64,000 nt of DNA from Orbaceae bacterium lpD04 (GTDB taxonomy: Bacteria > Pseudomonadota > Gammaproteobacteria > Enterobacterales > Orbaceae). The notes under the pieces are model-generated. The model was not told the origin of the DNA. It worked only from the letters and a program-made list of their open reading frames with translations, and searched no databases. A program made the translations under genes and the position numbers. Location: positions 2,826,390-2,890,389 of the forward strand of contig CP133967.1 of assembly GCA_036251935.1 (NCBI GenBank), in the 5' to 3' direction. Shown piece by piece: positions 46,341 through 56,306 of the stretch. Numbering within the stretch: position 1 is the first letter of the stretch; each line of letters opens with the position of its first letter.

Positions 46341-46535
46341 AGTATTTAATTATCATAATTCTAAATGCCCCATAGTATACTACAAATCTTATAAGATGAA
46401 GTTTTTAGATTATTATCACAAATACAATAACTTGATATAAAAACACATTACATTACAACAAATCAATTAACGAAACTGCTAAACGAACTTATTTTGTTTT
46501 ACTTATCACAATTATATAAAAAAGATGGACAATTC

Positions 46536-46544
46536 TGGTATGAT
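46536..46544 (+). promoter_or_regulatory. Extended -10 promoter candidate for the MJ1255-type gene
   Basis: TGG followed by TATGAT fits TGnTATAAT with one mismatch, about 45 bases upstream of the preferred ATG at 46590. It supports the shorter start, because a longer reading from 46494 would begin upstream of this promoter. Confidence 0.45.
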
Positions 46545-46589
46545 AATCATATTGATAGAGAAATCATCGACAACGAGCAAGGAAATATG

Positions 46590-47657
46590 ATGAAGATCCT
46601 ATTTGGGATTCAAGGAACGGGTAATGGCCACATTAGCCGATGCAGAACACTCGCCAAAGCACTCGATGAGGCTGGAGCCCAAGTTGATTATATTTTTAGC
46701 GGCAGAGATGCCAAAGATTACTTTGGTATGGATGCATTTGGTAATTATAAAATTTATGAAGGTATGAGCTTTGCAACCAAAAATGGCAAAATAAACCTGC
46801 GTAAAACTATCCAACGCATCCGAGGCTTTCGCCTAATTAAAGACGTTCGCGATCTTAATTTATCACAATATGATACAATTATTAGTGATTTTGAACCTGT
46901 CAGTGCTTGGGCTGCCCACCACCAAGGACGAGAAAGTTTAGGGATCAGTAATCAAGCCGTTTGCCAATACTTTAAGCCTAAAGAATATGGCTTTGTTGCC
47001 AATACTATCATGAAATTTTATGCTCCGGTAACCAAACCTGTTGGCCTACACTGGTTTCATTTCGGCCATGCGCTAGTTCCCCCAATGATAGATCCTCTTG
47101 TTTGCCAGCAGGAAAATGGCAAAATTATTGTTTATCTACCGTTTGAATCACTTGAAGATATTATTAATTTACTCATTCCATTTAGTCACGATTATGAGTT
47201 TGAATGCTTTCATCCTCAAATCAAGCAAGAAACTATAAATAACAACGTTCATCTAAAACCATTAAGTCGTGATGAATTTACTAATGCTGTTTCTTGTTGT
47301 TCAGGAATTATTACCAATACCGGATTTGCACTTATTTCAGAAGCATTAGTACTTGGTAAAAAGATTTTAACTAAGCCAGTTTCTGGGCAATTTGAACAGA
47401 TCTATAATGCGGATTGCTTAGCAAAGCTCGACCTTGCGACCGTAATGGATTTTCTTGATCAAAAAACAGTACAAACATGGTTAACTAAGCCATCCCCATC
47501 ACCGGTTATTTATCCTGATGTAGCGACGCAGCTCGCTAATTGGATCGTGTCAAATCAGCAAGAATCGTTATCTTCACTCAGCAATCGATTATGGCAACAA
47601 ACTGTATTCCCAGCGAATGTGCAGCAAAGAATCAAAGCGCTGGGTTACGCAATATAA
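46590..47657 (+). CDS. MJ1255/VC2487-type glycosyltransferase
   Basis: GT-B-fold glycosyltransferase-like protein of the MJ1255/VC2487 family, acceptor and donor unknown. The ATG at 46590 has AAGGA six bases upstream and gives 355 residues; the ATG at 46587 is nearly equivalent. N-terminal KILFGIQGTGNGHISRC resembles the GxGxGH loop of MurG-like enzymes. SDFEPVSAWAAHH follows, then a C-terminal nucleotide-sugar-binding part CSGIITNTGFALISEALVLG with KPVSGQFEQ. It is divergent from the LTA-synthase-like gene and 26 bp before folA. Confidence 0.8.
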   Translation: MKILFGIQGTGNGHISRCRTLAKALDEAGAQVDYIFSGRDAKDYFGMDAFGNYKIYEGMSFATKNGKINLRKTIQRIRGFRLIKDVRDLNLSQYDTIISDFEPVSAWAAHHQGRESLGISNQAVCQYFKPKEYGFVANTIMKFYAPVTKPVGLHWFHFGHALVPPMIDPLVCQQENGKIIVYLPFESLEDIINLLIPFSHDYEFECFHPQIKQETINNNVHLKPLSRDEFTNAVSCCSGIITNTGFALISEALVLGKKILTKPVSGQFEQIYNADCLAKLDLATVMDFLDQKTVQTWLTKPSPSPVIYPDVATQLANWIVSNQQESLSSLSNRLWQQTVFPANVQQRIKALGYAI

Positions 47658-47683
47658 TGAACAAATTGAAATAAGAGAAAATT

Positions 47684-48175
47684 ATGATTTTAAGTATTAT
47701 CGTCGCAATGGCAAACAACCGCGTTATTGGACTTAATAACCAAATGCCGTGGCATTTACCTGCAGATTTAGCCTGGTTCAAAAAAAACACCTTAAATAAA
47801 CCTATCATTATGGGGCGAAAAACCTTTGAATCAATTGGTCGCCCGCTTCCAGCAAGGCACAATATCATTATTAGCCGAACGCCGCAAAGTAGCGATAACC
47901 CATTAGTTACTTGGGTTACATCACTTGCTGCCGCAATTGATGCAACTAAAAAAAGCGAGGAAGTATTTATTATTGGTGGTGGCAATATTTATCAACAAGC
48001 GCTACCTGATGTAAATCGCCTTTATTTAACTCATATTGATGCCAATTTAGATGGTGATACTTGGTTCCCCAATTACGAGGCTATCGCAAAGTGGCAGCAA
48101 ACATTGGCAGAAAAACACCTAGCTGACGATAAAAATCCTTACGACTATACTTTTGAGATTTTAGACAAGCGCTAA
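47684..48175 (+). CDS. folA: FolA, dihydrofolate reductase
   Basis: NADPH-dependent enzyme regenerating tetrahydrofolate, the trimethoprim target. It has 163 residues (E. coli 159). Signature VAMANNRVIGLNNQMPWHLP, with catalytic Asp in PADLAWFKKNT, then IIMGRKTFESIGRPLP and IIGGGNIYQQALP for NADPH binding. Residues appear chromosomal type, not a plasmid dfr cassette. It ends with its own terminator. Confidence 0.95.
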   Translation: MILSIIVAMANNRVIGLNNQMPWHLPADLAWFKKNTLNKPIIMGRKTFESIGRPLPARHNIIISRTPQSSDNPLVTWVTSLAAAIDATKKSEEVFIIGGGNIYQQALPDVNRLYLTHIDANLDGDTWFPNYEAIAKWQQTLAEKHLADDKNPYDYTFEILDKR

Positions 48176-48278
48176 CGCTATTTACGATTGAAACAAAGAT
48201 GCCACTTGTTATTATAATCAATTAATTCACATCAAAAAATGTGCTTATTAATACGATTAATGTTTTTATTCAAAAGTT

Positions 48279-48306
48279 AAAAAAGCGTGTTTTGGCACGC
48301 TTTTTT
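48279..48306 (+). terminator. Intrinsic terminator downstream of folA
   Basis: AAAAAAGCGTG and CACGCTTTTTT arms around a six-base loop, ending in six T. It lies about 100 bp past folA, between it and the convergent sotB. Confidence 0.85.
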
Positions 48307-48378
48307 AATATATTATTTAAATTAATCAATAAAATATAATCGCATCATAAGTGACTAATTTAAAGTTCCTTAAATACA

Positions 48379-49602
48379 TTAATGATGGATAATCTCTGCA
48401 CCGGTATTTGCTTTAGCCCGTTCAATAAACAGTTTTTTATATCGCAAGGTAATAAATAGCGTTATGCATAAAGCGATAAATACAATCGCACCACCAACAT
48501 AACCGATCCAATTAACCTTAGTATAGTGAATAACTTGATGTCCAATAAGTGCGCCAGCCCCTATACCCACATTGACAATACCTGAATAGATTGCCATTGC
48601 GATATCGGTTGCATCAGAGGCAAGATCAAGTACTTTTATCTGCTGACTTAACATCATACAGGTAAATGCAATTCCCCAAAAGAAACAGACTATAAAAAAT
48701 AGCGGTAGACTGATAATTGAAGAATACAAAACGAATAATACCAAAGTCAGTAATGCAATACTTATAGGTAACACACTTAGCGGATATTTTGGGTTAATTT
48801 TGCCAAAAATAACACTACCAATAATTCCTGAAATACCAAAGAAAAGTAGTAGTCCAGTCAATTCATTTGTCGTCATACCAACTAAATCAATCGAAAACTG
48901 CTCGATAAAGGTATAAGCAGTAAAGCTACCTGATACCGCGATTGCCGCAATAATAAAAATGCCGACTAAAGCGCCTCGTTTCATTATAATTGGTAAGTTC
49001 TTAGCTGATCCGGTATTAATACTCGGTAACTTAGGTAATACTTTCATTAAAATCAACAAGACTAAAAATGCAAGCACACCTATCATTAAAAATGTACTAC
49101 GCCAGCCTAACCATTCACCGATCACTCGGCCAATTGGGATCCCTAAAATTGTGGCTAATGATGTCCCCGTTGCAATAATGGCTAATGCTTGTGATTTTTT
49201 ACCATAAGGCGCTACGCGGATCGCAAGAGCCGCCGTAATAGACCAAAAAATAGCATGGGCACTTGCAATAATAATTCGACCAACGAGTAATAAATTAAAC
49301 GATGATGCAAAATAGCACAGGACATGACCAAGAATAAATAAAATAAATACGAAGATGAGTAATCGTTTACGCTCAGTATTACCTAATAATAAAATAAGCG
49401 GTAAACTCATAGCCGCTACAACCCAGGCATAAACTGTTATCATTATTCCTGAATCTTGCTTATTCATATAAAATGAATGACTAATGTCTGAAAGCAAAGC
49501 GATAGGAACAAACTCAGTCGTATTAAAAATAAAGGCAGCAAACCCCAAACTAATTACACTAATCCAAGCACTATGGCGTGAAGATGATTTTATATTAAAC
49601 AT
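48379..49602 (-). CDS. sotB: SotB-like sugar/drug efflux MFS transporter
   Basis: Twelve-helix major facilitator of the SotB/YdeA (DHA1) group, which exports arabinose, IPTG and similar sugars in E. coli. From the ATG at 49602 it has 407 residues; a TTG at 49617 is possible but no ribosome-binding site decides. Strong family text: AAFIFNTTEFVPIALLSDI, AHAIFWSITAALAIRVAP, ALAIIATGTSLATILGIPIG and GIVNVGIGAGALIGHQV. Monocistronic, convergent with folA. Confidence 0.88.
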   Translation of the reverse strand: MFNIKSSSRHSAWISVISLGFAAFIFNTTEFVPIALLSDISHSFYMNKQDSGIMITVYAWVVAAMSLPLILLLGNTERKRLLIFVFILFILGHVLCYFASSFNLLLVGRIIIASAHAIFWSITAALAIRVAPYGKKSQALAIIATGTSLATILGIPIGRVIGEWLGWRSTFLMIGVLAFLVLLILMKVLPKLPSINTGSAKNLPIIMKRGALVGIFIIAAIAVSGSFTAYTFIEQFSIDLVGMTTNELTGLLLFFGISGIIGSVIFGKINPKYPLSVLPISIALLTLVLFVLYSSIISLPLFFIVCFFWGIAFTCMMLSQQIKVLDLASDATDIAMAIYSGIVNVGIGAGALIGHQVIHYTKVNWIGYVGGAIVFIALCITLFITLRYKKLFIERAKANTGAEIIHH

Positions 49603-49792
49603 AAGCAAAATAGCCAAATAAAAAGTTGCTCATTATATCGCTTAATTTATAAAAAGAATAATAGTAAATGATTAATTCACCATATAAATTTATCACTAAA
49701 TTACAATGAACAGCAATACGTTAAATAAAGCAATTACCGCATTTTAGCCGAGTCAAATCGGTAAATAATTAGCTAACAGGCAAACAAAATCA

Positions 49793-52039
49793 TCAATTAG
49801 ATAGCCGCCTTGCCTCAATAACATCAGGTAGCTGCGTAAGCTTATTAAGTACACGATTAAGCGATTCTTGATCAGACACTTCCATATCCATATCAATCGT
49901 TGCAATTTGCTGTTTAATATCACTTCGACTTGAAACCCCAAGCACATTGACTTTTTCATTAGCTAAAATGGTTGTGATATCGCGTAGCAAGCCACTGCGA
50001 TCACTTGCAATAACCCGCATCACCATAGTATAGCTGCCCAAGCGCTGATGATTCCACAAAGCATCAACTATTCGTTCTGGTGCATGCTCTTTTAATTCCA
50101 ACAATTGTTCACAATCTGCACGGTGAATCGATACACCGCGCCCTAGTGTAACAAAGCCAATAATATCATCACCGGGAATTGGGCGACAACATTTCGCCAT
50201 CGTCATCATCAAATTACCGACACCTTCAATAATAATCTCGCTATTATTTTTCTTACTATTTTTAGCTTGAGTATTCGATTTTTGGGTTAACTGTTTTAAC
50301 GCAGCCTCGTCTTCCTCTTCCGCGGTTGGTTTATTAAACTGCGCATTAAGATAATTAACTAGCTGATTAATACGAATATCACCGCTACCAATTCCCGCTA
50401 ATACCTCATCAAAACTATGCGCGTTATAGCGGTTGATTAAAAGCTTTTCAACGTCCTTCATTAGCAGTTCTAATTGTGTTAGTTCACTATCTAAGATCTC
50501 TTTACCTGCAGCAATATTTTTATCACGATCTTGCTTTTTAAACCATGCTTGAATTTTTGCACGAGCCCTACTACTATTAACAAATCCGGTATTTGGGTTT
50601 AACCAATCACGACTTGGATTTAACTGTTTTTGGGTAATGATTTCAACAACGTCACCCATTTTTAACTGATAGGTAAAAGGGACTATCCGCCCTGCAATTT
50701 TAGCGCCAATACAGCGATGCCCGACATCACTATGAATATGATAAGCAAAATCGAGTGGCGTTGAGCCTGTTGGTAAATCAACCACATCACCTTTTGGGGT
50801 GAAAACGTAAACCCTATCATCAAATACCTGACTACGCACTTGCTCTTGAATTTCACCACTCTCTGACATCTCTTGTTGCCAAGCAAGTAGTTTTCTAAGC
50901 CAGCTAATGCGCTGATCATAGGCCGTCATTTTATCGGTGCTGCCCTCTTTATATTTCCAGTGAGCGGCAATCCCCAACTCAGCATCATTATGCATCTGCT
51001 CTGTACGGATTTGAATTTCAATCGCATTATCTTTTGGTCCATAAATCACCGTATGGATAGATTGATAACCATTTGGCTTTGGATTAGCCACATAATCATC
51101 AAACTCTTTGGCAATATGTTTATACTGGCTATGAACAATACCTAAAGCGGCATAACAATCTTCAACGCGCTGACAAATAATACGCACCGCACGAATATCA
51201 TACAGTGAATCAAAGGTTAGGTTTTTTCGTTCCATCTTTCGCCAAATACTATAGATATGTTTTGGCCGGCCATAGACTTCAGCCTTAATATCATCTTGAT
51301 TCATTACATTTTGCAAATTAGCGACAAAATCATTGATATATCGCTCACGATCCATGCGTTTTTCATGTAATTGGTTAGCAATAAGCCGGTATTCATCAGG
51401 CTGAAGGTAACGGAAACAAAAATCTTCAATCTCCCATTTTAGCTGACCTATTCCCAAACGATTAGCGAGTGGTGCATAAATATTAAAACACTCTTTAGCT
51501 GCAAGCACCTGCTTTTCTCTTGGTGCATCAATCAAGTCTCGTAAATAAGTGATACGCTCAGCAAGTTTAATCACCACGCTACGAAAATCATTAACCATGG
51601 CAAGTAGCATTCGCCTAATACTATCAATTTGCTCAGAAGTTGCCGTGCCGTTACGAATCGCCCGCAGCTGACGGATCTCTTTCATTCGAATAATACTACT
51701 GACTAAATGTAATATTTCACGATCAAACTCTTCACTAATATCTTCACGGCGAATAATTTTGGCATCAAGAAAAGGACATAATAAGGCAGCACATAAGCTA
51801 TCGATATCCATATTTAGCATCGATAAGATTTCAACCATCTCAATTGCATTGTCAAAACAGTGATGCTGCTCTAACGAACCTGCGCTATTTTCAAAACAAA
51901 AATCCCAAACCGTTTTGAACTTATCATAAGATTTTTGATTATTTAAAGATAATATATGCTTAGCCCACTGCTCAACATCGAACTGCTCTAATGAGTAGTG
52001 CTCATTATTATGCTGATGTGCTTCTCTTATTGATACCAT
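49793..52039 (-). CDS. relA: RelA, ribosome-associated (p)ppGpp synthetase
   Basis: Makes (p)ppGpp from GTP or GDP and ATP when uncharged tRNA enters the ribosome. It has 748 residues (E. coli 744). The N-terminal hydrolase-like domain lacks the HD catalytic pair, reading FLDAKIIRRED there, so it is RelA and not SpoT. The synthetase domain has VYGRPKHIYSIWRKM and NPKPNGYQSIHTVIYGP. TGS domain (VFTPKGDVVDLPTGSTPLDF) and C-terminal zinc-finger and ACT domains follow. It is 12 bp downstream of rlmD, the enterobacterial order. Confidence 0.95.
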   Translation of the reverse strand: MVSIREAHQHNNEHYSLEQFDVEQWAKHILSLNNQKSYDKFKTVWDFCFENSAGSLEQHHCFDNAIEMVEILSMLNMDIDSLCAALLCPFLDAKIIRREDISEEFDREILHLVSSIIRMKEIRQLRAIRNGTATSEQIDSIRRMLLAMVNDFRSVVIKLAERITYLRDLIDAPREKQVLAAKECFNIYAPLANRLGIGQLKWEIEDFCFRYLQPDEYRLIANQLHEKRMDRERYINDFVANLQNVMNQDDIKAEVYGRPKHIYSIWRKMERKNLTFDSLYDIRAVRIICQRVEDCYAALGIVHSQYKHIAKEFDDYVANPKPNGYQSIHTVIYGPKDNAIEIQIRTEQMHNDAELGIAAHWKYKEGSTDKMTAYDQRISWLRKLLAWQQEMSESGEIQEQVRSQVFDDRVYVFTPKGDVVDLPTGSTPLDFAYHIHSDVGHRCIGAKIAGRIVPFTYQLKMGDVVEIITQKQLNPSRDWLNPNTGFVNSSRARAKIQAWFKKQDRDKNIAAGKEILDSELTQLELLMKDVEKLLINRYNAHSFDEVLAGIGSGDIRINQLVNYLNAQFNKPTAEEEDEAALKQLTQKSNTQAKNSKKNNSEIIIEGVGNLMMTMAKCCRPIPGDDIIGFVTLGRGVSIHRADCEQLLELKEHAPERIVDALWNHQRLGSYTMVMRVIASDRSGLLRDITTILANEKVNVLGVSSRSDIKQQIATIDMDMEVSDQESLNRVLNKLTQLPDVIEARRLSN

Positions 52040-52051
52040 CTTATTTTGTTC

Positions 52052-53374
52052 CTATTTTATAAACAATAACATTGATTCAATATGCTTAGTCTGTGGAAAC
52101 ATATCTAAAATTGATATTTTTGCGATCTGATAACCAGCGTCTAATAATATTTTGCTATCACGCACTAATGTAGCGGGATTACATGAAATATAGACCACGT
52201 GCGTCGGGCTATATTGCGCAATTTTAGTCATTACCTCATTAGCACCAGGCCTTGCTGGATCAAGCAACACTTTATTAACTTCAGCGGAAAACCAAACCGG
52301 ATTTTTAGCAATATGCTCAAGGTTACTTACAAAAAATTGACTATCTCCGGCTAAGTGTTGCCGATTCAGATCTCTATTTTGCTGGGCTTTATCAACCAAC
52401 GCATCAACCCCTTCAACACCAACTACATTACGGCAAATTGTCGCTATCGGTAAGGTAAAATTTCCCATTCCGCAAAAAAGATCTAGAACATCATCTTGTG
52501 GCTTCAATTCAAGCCAGTTCATTGCTTGCTCAATCATTTTCAAATTAACATTTTCATTAACTTGAATAAAATCAAGCGGGCTAAAAACCAGTTTTAATTG
52601 ATTAATACAATAATAGTGTATTTTACTACCGACTAAGTGAACTAACTCATCACCATGTAAATAAAGACTGATATTATGTTGCTGCGCAAAATCAATTAAC
52701 AGCTCAGTGTCTTTTTCCGTAAACTTACGTATATGTCTTAATACAAAAATCGTGCCACTATCTGTATGAATAAGCTCAAGATGACCTAATACTTTTTTAT
52801 CTTTTAAAGAACTTAAGCACGCTTTTAATGGCACTAATAACTGTTCTAATTCCTCAACTAAAACTGGACAAGTCTTAATATCAACAATTTGCTTTGACTC
52901 TAATTGCCGAAAACCAACCACTAACTGATTTTTTTCAAACATAATTGCAAGGTGGGCTCGGCGCCGATAATGGTATGGCGCAGAATTAATCACTTTAACA
53001 TCTATCGCTGCAATATCATGGCCCGTCTCTTTTTGAATTAATGACGTGAAAGCATCAACTTTCGCTTGATGCTGCATTTGGGCTGACATATGCTGCATTT
53101 CACAGCCACCACAAATCGTATAATGGCGACAAACAGGTACAATGCGTTGTTCACTTTTAGTCCGATATTTTAACACTTTTGCTTTCGCGTACTGTTTTTT
53201 ATCTTCAGTTAACCGCACATCAACTTGCTCGCCGGGCAATGCATTTCTAACAAATACCGTTTTGCCCTGATAATGTGCAATTCCTTGACCAAAACCATCA
53301 AGAGCGTGCACCGTTAATGTCATCGCTTTTGGCGCTGATAATGCTTTTTTGGGAGGAGAATAAAATAAAACCAT
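52052..53374 (-). CDS. rlmD: RlmD, 23S rRNA m5U1939 methyltransferase
   Basis: SAM-dependent Fe-S enzyme methylating U1939 of 23S rRNA. It has 440 residues. A TRAM domain lies about 20-70 (LDGFGQGIAHYQGKTVFV). The 4Fe-4S cysteines are in CRHYTICGGCEMQ plus a later Cys in KTCPVL. The catalytic domain carries LDLFCGMGNFTLPIA and the nucleophile Cys in YISCNPATLVRD. First gene of rlmD-relA, 12 bp after the coaD stop side, same direction. Confidence 0.94.
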   Translation of the reverse strand: MVLFYSPPKKALSAPKAMTLTVHALDGFGQGIAHYQGKTVFVRNALPGEQVDVRLTEDKKQYAKAKVLKYRTKSEQRIVPVCRHYTICGGCEMQHMSAQMQHQAKVDAFTSLIQKETGHDIAAIDVKVINSAPYHYRRRAHLAIMFEKNQLVVGFRQLESKQIVDIKTCPVLVEELEQLLVPLKACLSSLKDKKVLGHLELIHTDSGTIFVLRHIRKFTEKDTELLIDFAQQHNISLYLHGDELVHLVGSKIHYYCINQLKLVFSPLDFIQVNENVNLKMIEQAMNWLELKPQDDVLDLFCGMGNFTLPIATICRNVVGVEGVDALVDKAQQNRDLNRQHLAGDSQFFVSNLEHIAKNPVWFSAEVNKVLLDPARPGANEVMTKIAQYSPTHVVYISCNPATLVRDSKILLDAGYQIAKISILDMFPQTKHIESMLLFIK

Positions 53375-53386
53375 GATTAATCAAAA

Positions 53387-53872
53387 CTATGCAATGCGTT
53401 GTAATAATGCGACTTCAACATGCCTTGGCACCAGTGTTGAAATATCGCCGTCGTGTAATGCAACATCTTTAACGATCGTCGATGAGATAAAACCTGTTGC
53501 AATGGAAGGCATTAAAAAAATCGTATCTAAATCATCTTTTAAGCTACGATTTATTTCAGCGAGTTGTCTTTCATATTCAAAATCATAGGTAGTACGAACG
53601 CCGCGAATTAAAACCGTTGCTTGATGCGCTTTAGCAAAATTCGCCATTAAATTTGTATAACCGATAACTTCGACATTCAATAAATGTTCGAGGGCGGTTG
53701 AAACAAGGTTAACCCGCTCATCTAACGAGAATAACGTTTTTTTATTTGGACTTTGAGCAACGGCAACAATTAAACGAGGAAAAAGTAAAGACGCCCTTGA
53801 AATCAGATCGACATGCCCATTGGTAATTGGATCAAATGTACCAGGAAAAATAGCAGTAAGCATTTTTTTCAT
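53387..53872 (-). CDS. coaD: CoaD, phosphopantetheine adenylyltransferase
   Basis: Penultimate step of coenzyme A synthesis, joining 4'-phosphopantetheine to ATP. It has 161 residues (E. coli 159). The nucleotidyltransferase motif is FPGTFDPITNGHVDLI (TxGH), and the C-terminal part has TGFISSTIVKDVALHDGD. The ATG at 53872 has an AGG site seven bases upstream; an ATG at 53863 would drop three residues. It is divergent from two glycosyltransferase genes, recalling the coaD-waa neighbourhood of enterobacteria. Confidence 0.95.
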   Translation of the reverse strand: MKKMLTAIFPGTFDPITNGHVDLISRASLLFPRLIVAVAQSPNKKTLFSLDERVNLVSTALEHLLNVEVIGYTNLMANFAKAHQATVLIRGVRTTYDFEYERQLAEINRSLKDDLDTIFLMPSIATGFISSTIVKDVALHDGDISTLVPRHVEVALLQRIA

Positions 53873-54026
53873 CTGAAAACCTGTGTATGATATAAAGATA
53901 TTGTGAGCTATATCATACCGAAATTTAGCTAAAATTGTTAGCGAATATAGTACTTAATTATATTAAGCTAAAATAAAACTAACAATACTAACTTTCAATA
54001 ACGCAGCACATTGTCTGGATTATATT

Positions 54027-54863
54027 ATGCAACCAAAATCAGTGTCTTTAATTGTCACTACCTATAACTGGCCTAAAGCACTTGAGCTAGTATTATTATC
54101 AGTTAAAGCACAATCAATACTACCTAATCAAGTGATCATTGCCGATGATGGATCAAAACAAGAGACGCGCAAGCTAATTGAGCACTATCAACAGTCTTTT
54201 CCCGTTCCTCTTATCCACAGTTGGCAAGAAGACTTAGGCTTTCGCGCTAGCCGTTCACGTAATCTTGCTATTGCTAAGAACTCTAGTGATTACATCATCA
54301 TGATTGATGGTGATATGGTTTTACACCGCCATTTTATTCGTGACCATAAACGAATAGCCAAACCAAGCCATTTTGTTCAAGGCCGTCGTGTTATTTTAAC
54401 GCAGCAATTGACAGACAAACTCTTTGAAAATAAAAATATTAATGTTCCATTCCTATCATCTAATGTCAAAAATAAACTTAACGCCATTTGTTGCCCGAGC
54501 CTATCAACAGCATTGAGTCCACTACTGACTAAAAAATCTCACCAATCGATTCGTAGCTGTAACTTAGCGGCTTGGCATAAAGATATTATGCAAATTAACG
54601 GTTTTAATGAAGACTTTATTGGCTGGGGGCGTGAAGATAGCGAATTCGTAGTCAGACTACTCAATAATAATATTGTACGGCAAGATTTACGTTTTGGTGG
54701 CGTTGCTTATCATCTCTACCACAACGAAAATTCAAGAAATAACCTTAACGATAATGACCAACGGCTTGAACTCGCCATCAAAAATCAAGTCTGTTATTGT
54801 GAACATGGGCTGAGTCAGCACCTAGCAACAATAAATCAATGTTCAGAGGTAACACATGATTGA
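54027..54863 (+). CDS. Family 2 glycosyltransferase
   Basis: GT-A-fold enzyme of 278 residues, cytosolic face of the inner membrane, probably adding a sugar to LPS core or a related glycan. Visible: SLIVTTYNWPKALELVLLS, IIADDGSKQET, the metal-binding DXD-like IMIDGDMVLH and the acceptor-side GWGREDSEFVVRL of the GT2 galactosyltransferase C domain. It overlaps the next gene by 8 bases. Donor and acceptor are not determinable. Confidence 0.85.
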   Translation: MQPKSVSLIVTTYNWPKALELVLLSVKAQSILPNQVIIADDGSKQETRKLIEHYQQSFPVPLIHSWQEDLGFRASRSRNLAIAKNSSDYIIMIDGDMVLHRHFIRDHKRIAKPSHFVQGRRVILTQQLTDKLFENKNINVPFLSSNVKNKLNAICCPSLSTALSPLLTKKSHQSIRSCNLAAWHKDIMQINGFNEDFIGWGREDSEFVVRLLNNNIVRQDLRFGGVAYHLYHNENSRNNLNDNDQRLELAIKNQVCYCEHGLSQHLATINQCSEVTHD

Positions 54864-55614
54864 ATTATCAGTACTTATCGTTGCTAAAAACGAACAACAA
54901 AATATTGCCGACTGTATTAAAAGTTGCCAATTTGCCAAAGAAATCATTGTTATTGATGATTACAGCACCGATGATACCACTCAAATAGCGACAGAACTTG
55001 GCGCTAAAGTGATTCAGCGTGCGCTCGCTGGCGATTGGGGCGGCCAACAAACCTTTGCTATTGAGCAAGCAAGCTATGATTGGATTTTTTTAATTGATGC
55101 AGATGAACGTGTTTCGGCGGAATTGGCCAAGCAAATTGAGCATGTCGTTAAATCTAATAAACAAATTGCTTACTGGATACAAAGGCAAAATAAATTTCGC
55201 CATAATAAAGCAACCCATGGCATATTAAGGCCTGATTTTGTTTGTCGCCTAATGCCGAAACAAGGCACTTATGTCGAGGGTTATGTCCACCAGCAAATCG
55301 TCACACCCTACCCAAGTCAAAAGTTAACTGGCTATTTATATCACTACACTTATGATAATTGGGAACAATACTTTAATAAATTTAATAAATACACCACACT
55401 ATCTGCTGAAAAATATAAGAAAAACCATAAAAAATGCCATTTCTTTAAAGATATTATCTTAAGGCCACTTTGGGCCTTTATCAAAGTCTACTTTATTCAA
55501 GGTGGATTTTTAGATGGTAAAATAGGTTGGATCTTATCGGTTAATCACTATTTTTATACCATGAATAAATATGTAAAACTTTATTATTTATATAAATCAG
55601 ATGGTAAGCTTTAA
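54856..55614 (+). CDS. WaaE/KdtX-like family 2 glycosyltransferase
   Basis: GT2 enzyme of 252 residues resembling WaaE (KdtX), which adds glucose to the LPS inner-core heptose in Klebsiella and Serratia and lies next to coaD there. Motifs are SVLIVAKNEQQNI, IVIDDYSTDDT and the DXD-like IFLIDADERVS. A basic C terminus with an aromatic-rich helix (IKVYFIQGGFLDGKIGW) suggests membrane association. The 8-base overlap with the preceding GT2 implies coupled translation and a shared pathway. Confidence 0.82.
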   Translation: MIELSVLIVAKNEQQNIADCIKSCQFAKEIIVIDDYSTDDTTQIATELGAKVIQRALAGDWGGQQTFAIEQASYDWIFLIDADERVSAELAKQIEHVVKSNKQIAYWIQRQNKFRHNKATHGILRPDFVCRLMPKQGTYVEGYVHQQIVTPYPSQKLTGYLYHYTYDNWEQYFNKFNKYTTLSAEKYKKNHKKCHFFKDIILRPLWAFIKVYFIQGGFLDGKIGWILSVNHYFYTMNKYVKLYYLYKSDGKL

Positions 55615-55670
55615 TAAGCACCACTTTTCGAATATTAGTGCAGCGTTACGCTGCACAAAAATCAACAAGG

Positions 55671-56249
55671 CTACTTATTTGCGCGATAACGCCATAGCAT
55701 AAACATAATCATGGTTGCTAGGCTAAATTTTAATAAATCAAAACCAATAAATGGCAAATAACCGATTTTGAACGCATCAATAAAACTGATTTTAAAATAA
55801 ATGGCTAAATAAATTACGCCAAAAACAAAAATCACTTGGTGGGCAAGTGCAAAAGCAATTAGGCCTTTAATGAATTGACGATCATAACCTTTCTCTGCGG
55901 CAAATCCCGCGATATAAGCGCTCGCGATATAACCCAATAAATAGCCAACTGTTGGCGATAGTAAAGCTGTGATCCCGGCCTTACTTGCAAACACCGGAAA
56001 TCCAATCGCCCCCAAAAAGAGATATTGCAATACTGCAATCATCGCTAATTTACGCCCTAAAAATGCACCGACAAGTAATACAACAAGTGACTGTAAGGTA
56101 AATGGCACTGGATAAGTTGGAATACTTATATTGGCCGCAATTGCTAACACCAATGTCGCAATTGACGTTGCTAATAATTTTTGTTGCCATGACGATAAAC
56201 TAATTAAAGTGGTAATAAACGTTGGATAATAGGACGTAGCTTGCTGCAT
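55671..56249 (-). CDS. bioY: BioY, biotin transporter S component
   Basis: Substrate-binding membrane subunit of an ECF-type biotin importer, 192 residues with about six helices. Typical text is IPTYPVPFTLQSLVVLLVG, LGRKLAMIAVLQYLFLGAIG and SPTVGYLLGYI. No bioM/bioN genes lie beside it, so it either works alone or uses ECF subunits encoded elsewhere. A BirA-like operator is present upstream, so it is probably repressed by biotin. Confidence 0.9.
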   Translation of the reverse strand: MQQATSYYPTFITTLISLSSWQQKLLATSIATLVLAIAANISIPTYPVPFTLQSLVVLLVGAFLGRKLAMIAVLQYLFLGAIGFPVFASKAGITALLSPTVGYLLGYIASAYIAGFAAEKGYDRQFIKGLIAFALAHQVIFVFGVIYLAIYFKISFIDAFKIGYLPFIGFDLLKFSLATMIMFMLWRYRANK

Positions 56250-56306
56250 AATAAATTAATTCCTTAAACAATAAACAGCTTTTTATCATGCATGATCCCT
56301 TTTAAC

